DNA of 7,265 nucleotides. Source: Anaeromyxobacter_A sp035538735 (GTDB taxonomy: Bacteria; Myxococcota; Myxococcia; Myxococcales; Anaeromyxobacteraceae). Below are positions 5,276 to 7,265 of this stretch, piece by piece. A program made the position numbers and the translations under genes. The stretch is taken from positions 1 through 7,265 of the forward strand of contig DATLJU010000067.1 in NCBI GenBank assembly GCA_035538735.1, in the 5' to 3' direction. The notes under the pieces are model-generated. The model ran no database searches and had not been told where the DNA came from. It saw only the letters and a program-made list of their open reading frames with translations. How positions within the stretch are numbered: the first letter of the stretch is position 1; every line of letters starts with the position of its first letter.

Positions 5276-5893
5276 TCAGGGTCGAGCGGTCGCGCCGTGC
5301 GCCTTCCACCAGTCGCGCCACCGCTGCGCGGCGTCGGTCCCCTCCCCGCCCTCGTCCGTCCCTGCCAGCGCGACCAGCGAGGCCCGCGCCTGGCGCCGCA
5401 CCTCCGGCGAGGCGTCCTCGAGCAGCTCGATGAGCCGCGGGACGTAGCGGAGGGCGTCGGGCGGATCGCGGTGACGGGCGAGCTCGGCGGCGAGCGCGCG
5501 CGTCTCGGCGTCCGGCGCCCGCAGGTGGCGCGACAGATCCACGGCGCGCACGGTCCCGGCGGAGCGCCACCGTTCGAGAGAACCGGGGAGCGCGAGCGTC
5601 AGCACCAGCACCATGAGCCCCACCTGCACGAACGCCTTGCCCGCGAGGTAGCGGCCCGCTCGCACCAGCGTGAAGCGATAGGCCGCGAAGAGCAGGATGA
5701 ACGCGGCCAGCAGCGCCGGCGCCAGGATGAGGGCGGCGCGCGGCGCCTTCCCCTCGCGGACGGACTGCTCGAGCACCGGCGCCCCGAAGAGCGTCACGGC
5801 CGCCGCGGCCAGCAGGAGCACGTACAGGACGAGCCGCGCCTTGCGTATCAGCCTGGGCGTGGCCGGCCTCCCCTCGCTCGGCATCACGGCCAT
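5276..5893 (-). CDS. Small membrane protein with C-terminal HEAT-like segment, function unknown
   Basis: I do not recognise a family for this 205-residue protein. Three hydrophobic helices are predicted at about residues 21-38, 53-72 and 86-104, with basic residues before the first (RLIRKAR). The C-terminal half is cytosolic in style: about 115-180 is Ala/Leu/Arg/Glu-rich and contains a HEAT-like helix pair around LIELLEDASPEVRRQA. The end is Trp- and Arg-rich (QRWRDWWKAHG). The ATG at 5893 is chosen because GGGAG lies 3 bases upstream. An in-frame ATG at 5920 and another at 5884 are alternatives. It lies 198 bp upstream of fur on the same strand, but fur has its own operator, so they are probably separate units. 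Confidence 0.75.
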   Translation of the reverse strand: MAVMPSEGRPATPRLIRKARLVLYVLLLAAAAVTLFGAPVLEQSVREGKAPRAALILAPALLAAFILLFAAYRFTLVRAGRYLAGKAFVQVGLMVLVLTLALPGSLERWRSAGTVRAVDLSRHLRAPDAETRALAAELARHRDPPDALRYVPRLIELLEDASPEVRRQARASLVALAGTDEGGEGTDAAQRWRDWWKAHGATARP

Positions 5894-5978
5894 GCGCTCC
5901 CTTAAATCACGCCACGCCAAGCGCCGCTACATAGGAGACGCTTGACTTGATCTCCACGCTTCGCCACGTTGCCCCACC
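5894..5978. promoter_or_regulatory. Divergent intergenic region with weak promoter-like elements
   Basis: These 85 bases separate the divergent membrane-protein and basic-tail genes, so both promoters should lie here or in the coding starts. The clearest element is TTGACT on the plus strand (5942-5947), but no good -10 follows at the right distance. TATGTA on the minus strand (5928-5933) could be a -10 for the membrane gene. Neither is convincing alone. Confidence 0.3.
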
Positions 5979-7142
5979 ATGCCGGACATCGACGACGAGC
6001 TCATCGCCCGCGCGCTCCGCTGGTGCGCCGAGGCCGGCCGCACTTCGTCTCCGCAGCAGGTCCGCGACGCGCTGGCCCCGCTCTCGTGGGATGAGCTGCT
6101 CGCCGCGCGCGCCCTCCTCGCGGACCCGCCGCCCGCTCGCCCTCTCGGGCCACGGGCGCTCGCCGAGCTCGCCCGTGGGACCTCTCCGGCGGAGGCGGCC
6201 GCGCGCGAGCAGCAGGTCGAGGCGGGAGAAGCCGGCGCGACGAACCCGACTCGCGCCCCGAACCCGGCGCCCGCTCGCAGGGTCGCAGGGCGGCGCGCGC
6301 ACCGCGCCACGGCCCCAGTGGTGCGTCGGGCCCGCGATCGCGTCGCGGCCGGGGCGCCCACCGCGCCGGACTGGCCGCGCCTCGACGAGCTGTTTGCGAG
6401 CGAAGGGCGAGCCGTGCTGGAGCGGCTCGTGCGCGAGCACGGTGCCCGGCGGGCCCCCATCGTGGCCGTGCTCGCCGACGGCTGGCGCCGTTCCGACGGC
6501 ACGACGCCCGACGCCGGCGACCTCGCAAGCCTCCTCGAAGCGCACGGCCTGAGGCGTGGGTTCGAGCGGCGTGAGCGGGACGAGCTCCTGCATGCCCTGC
6601 GCGCCGCCGGCGGGGTCCGCCTGCGCGCCGCCGCGGCCGCCGGCCTCTCCGTGGACGAGCTCGACGCGGCCCTCCAGCGGCTCGGGGCGGCGCGCGAGGC
6701 GGAGGCCATCCGTGCCGCACATCGCGACGAACTGCGCCGGCGCGAGCTGCTCTCCGACCGCGCGCGCCTCCTGCTGACGGAGGAGGCGCGGCTGGCGGAC
6801 CTCGGCCTGCTGGCCGAGTTCGAGCAGGATCTTCGGGCGCGCCTGCCGGAGCACGTGCGCGCGCTGCGCGCCTCGACGGCGGATCCGCTCTCGGCGGCGC
6901 TGGCGCGGAGCCTCTCGCTCGTACCGCGCGACGCCGATCGGCTGTCGGAGCGCCTCGGCATCGCCCTCGAGCGAGCAGCCCCTCCGCCGGCGGCGGTCCC
7001 AGGCCGGCGGACTTCGCCGCGGCCCCGCGGCGCCGCCCTTCACCGCCCGGCCCCGGCCCCGCGCGCCGCCCGGCCTGCGCGCGGTGGACCTGGCCCGCGC
7101 AAGGGCGGCCGCCCCGCTCCGCGCAAGCCGCGCGGAGCTTGA
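5979..7142 (+). CDS. Uncharacterised protein with a possible Fis-like HTH and a basic Arg/Pro/Gly tail
   Basis: The product has 387 residues and I do not recognise a specific family. Residues 1-70 are a helical, mildly acidic domain (MPDIDDELIARALRW). Residues 85-130 form an Ala/Pro/Arg linker. Residues about 133-300 are helical; within them ALRAAGG at 206-212 and AAAAAGLSVDELDAALQRLG at 217-236 resemble a Fis-type helix-turn-helix. From about 334 the chain becomes disordered and basic, with GGPGPRKGGRPAPRKPRG near the end resembling AT-hook or nucleic-acid-binding tails. An in-frame TGA at 5943-5945 and no other start codon before 5979 fix the ATG. No Shine-Dalgarno sequence is seen. It is divergent from the membrane-protein gene. 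A DNA- or RNA-binding role is a guess from composition. Confidence 0.75.
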   Translation: MPDIDDELIARALRWCAEAGRTSSPQQVRDALAPLSWDELLAARALLADPPPARPLGPRALAELARGTSPAEAAAREQQVEAGEAGATNPTRAPNPAPARRVAGRRAHRATAPVVRRARDRVAAGAPTAPDWPRLDELFASEGRAVLERLVREHGARRAPIVAVLADGWRRSDGTTPDAGDLASLLEAHGLRRGFERRERDELLHALRAAGGVRLRAAAAAGLSVDELDAALQRLGAAREAEAIRAAHRDELRRRELLSDRARLLLTEEARLADLGLLAEFEQDLRARLPEHVRALRASTADPLSAALARSLSLVPRDADRLSERLGIALERAAPPPAAVPGRRTSPRPRGAALHRPAPAPRAARPARGGPGPRKGGRPAPRKPRGA

Positions 7143-7145
7143 GGG

Positions 7146-7265
7146 TCAGCGAAGAAATCCCCTCCCGTCGCCGGGGCGAGCGATCCGCGTCGCATCGCGT
7201 CGTTGCTCCTCCCTCACATAGCCTCCGGCTATGCTCGGTCGTCGCGCCTCGCGCTGCTCGCGGCT
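7146..7265 (-). other. Open frame entering from the right edge; possible 3' end of a gene or a translated repeat
   Basis: On the minus strand, 39 codons are open from the window edge to a TGA at 7146-7148. The encoded peptide is Arg-rich, reads REEQRRDATRIARPGDGRGF near its end, and contains the hairpin at 7217-7233. It would converge on the plus-strand gene, stopping 3 bases beyond that gene's stop codon. In DNA this GC-rich, a 39-codon opening can easily be chance, and the presence of the hairpin favours a repeat. Confidence 0.25.
7217..7233. repeat. Perfect 7-bp hairpin CATAGCC-TCC-GGCTATG
   Basis: Arms 7217-7223 and 7227-7233 pair perfectly around a 3-base loop, about 75 bases beyond the stop of the plus-strand gene. 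No T-run follows on either strand, so it is not a standard intrinsic terminator. It may be part of a dispersed intergenic repeat, or it may end two convergent transcripts. Confidence 0.5.

Noticed and set aside
5934..5955. GGAGA-N12-TCTCC inverted repeat between the divergent genes
   Set aside because: Five-bp arms with a 12-base loop are too weak to claim as an operator.
5907..7043. Large minus-strand open frame opposite the basic-tail gene
   Set aside because: Its product is low-complexity and Arg-rich, and the plus-strand frame shows the codon bias and helical pattern of a real protein.
1..7265. CRISPR array, tRNA, rRNA, insertion sequence or phage genes
   Set aside because: No regularly spaced repeats, no tRNA-like cloverleaf and no transposase or integrase sequence were found.

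Overview
The DNA is very GC-rich (roughly 70% by eye) and its genes use G/C-ending codons heavily. Together with the gene content this suggests a high-GC soil or sediment bacterium, most likely a myxobacterium of the Anaeromyxobacter kind. The assignment is an inference from composition and protein style; no marker gene is present.

Layout. (1) 1-284, minus strand: the N-terminal part of a TetR-family repressor, cut by the window edge, with its promoter and two candidate operators just upstream. (2) 285-853: a 569-base region with no credible gene. It holds a 25-bp near-palindrome, a large nested hairpin and two copies of a direct repeat of about 55 bp. (3) 854-5077, minus strand: six tightly packed genes read in the order fur, feoB, an 8-cysteine mini-protein, a dtxR-type regulator with a FeoA-like C-terminal domain, bfd, bfr. 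All gaps are 16 bases or less, and fur and feoB overlap by 4 bases. A strong four-hexamer Fur box (5081-5105) sits directly before the fur start codon. (4) 5276-5893, minus strand: a small membrane protein with a HEAT-like tail. (5) 5979-7142, plus strand, divergent: an uncharacterised protein with a possible Fis-like helix-turn-helix and an Arg/Pro/Gly-rich basic tail. (6) 7143-7265: a hairpin and an open frame running off the edge on the minus strand.

How the genes work together. The six-gene block reads as one ferrous-iron unit. FeoB imports Fe2+, bacterioferritin stores it as ferric mineral, and the Bfd ferredoxin reduces the stored iron for release. Two different iron-responsive regulators, Fur and a DtxR-family protein, are encoded in the same transcript. 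No free feoA is present in the window; the only FeoA-like domain is fused to the DtxR-type protein. The 8-cysteine protein, between feoB and dtxR, is the least understood member.

The most promising items for new biology are the Cys-rich mini-protein, the DtxR-FeoA protein with its divergent DNA-binding helix and cysteine cluster, the extra cysteine cluster in the Bfd tail, and the structured hairpin at 526-608.
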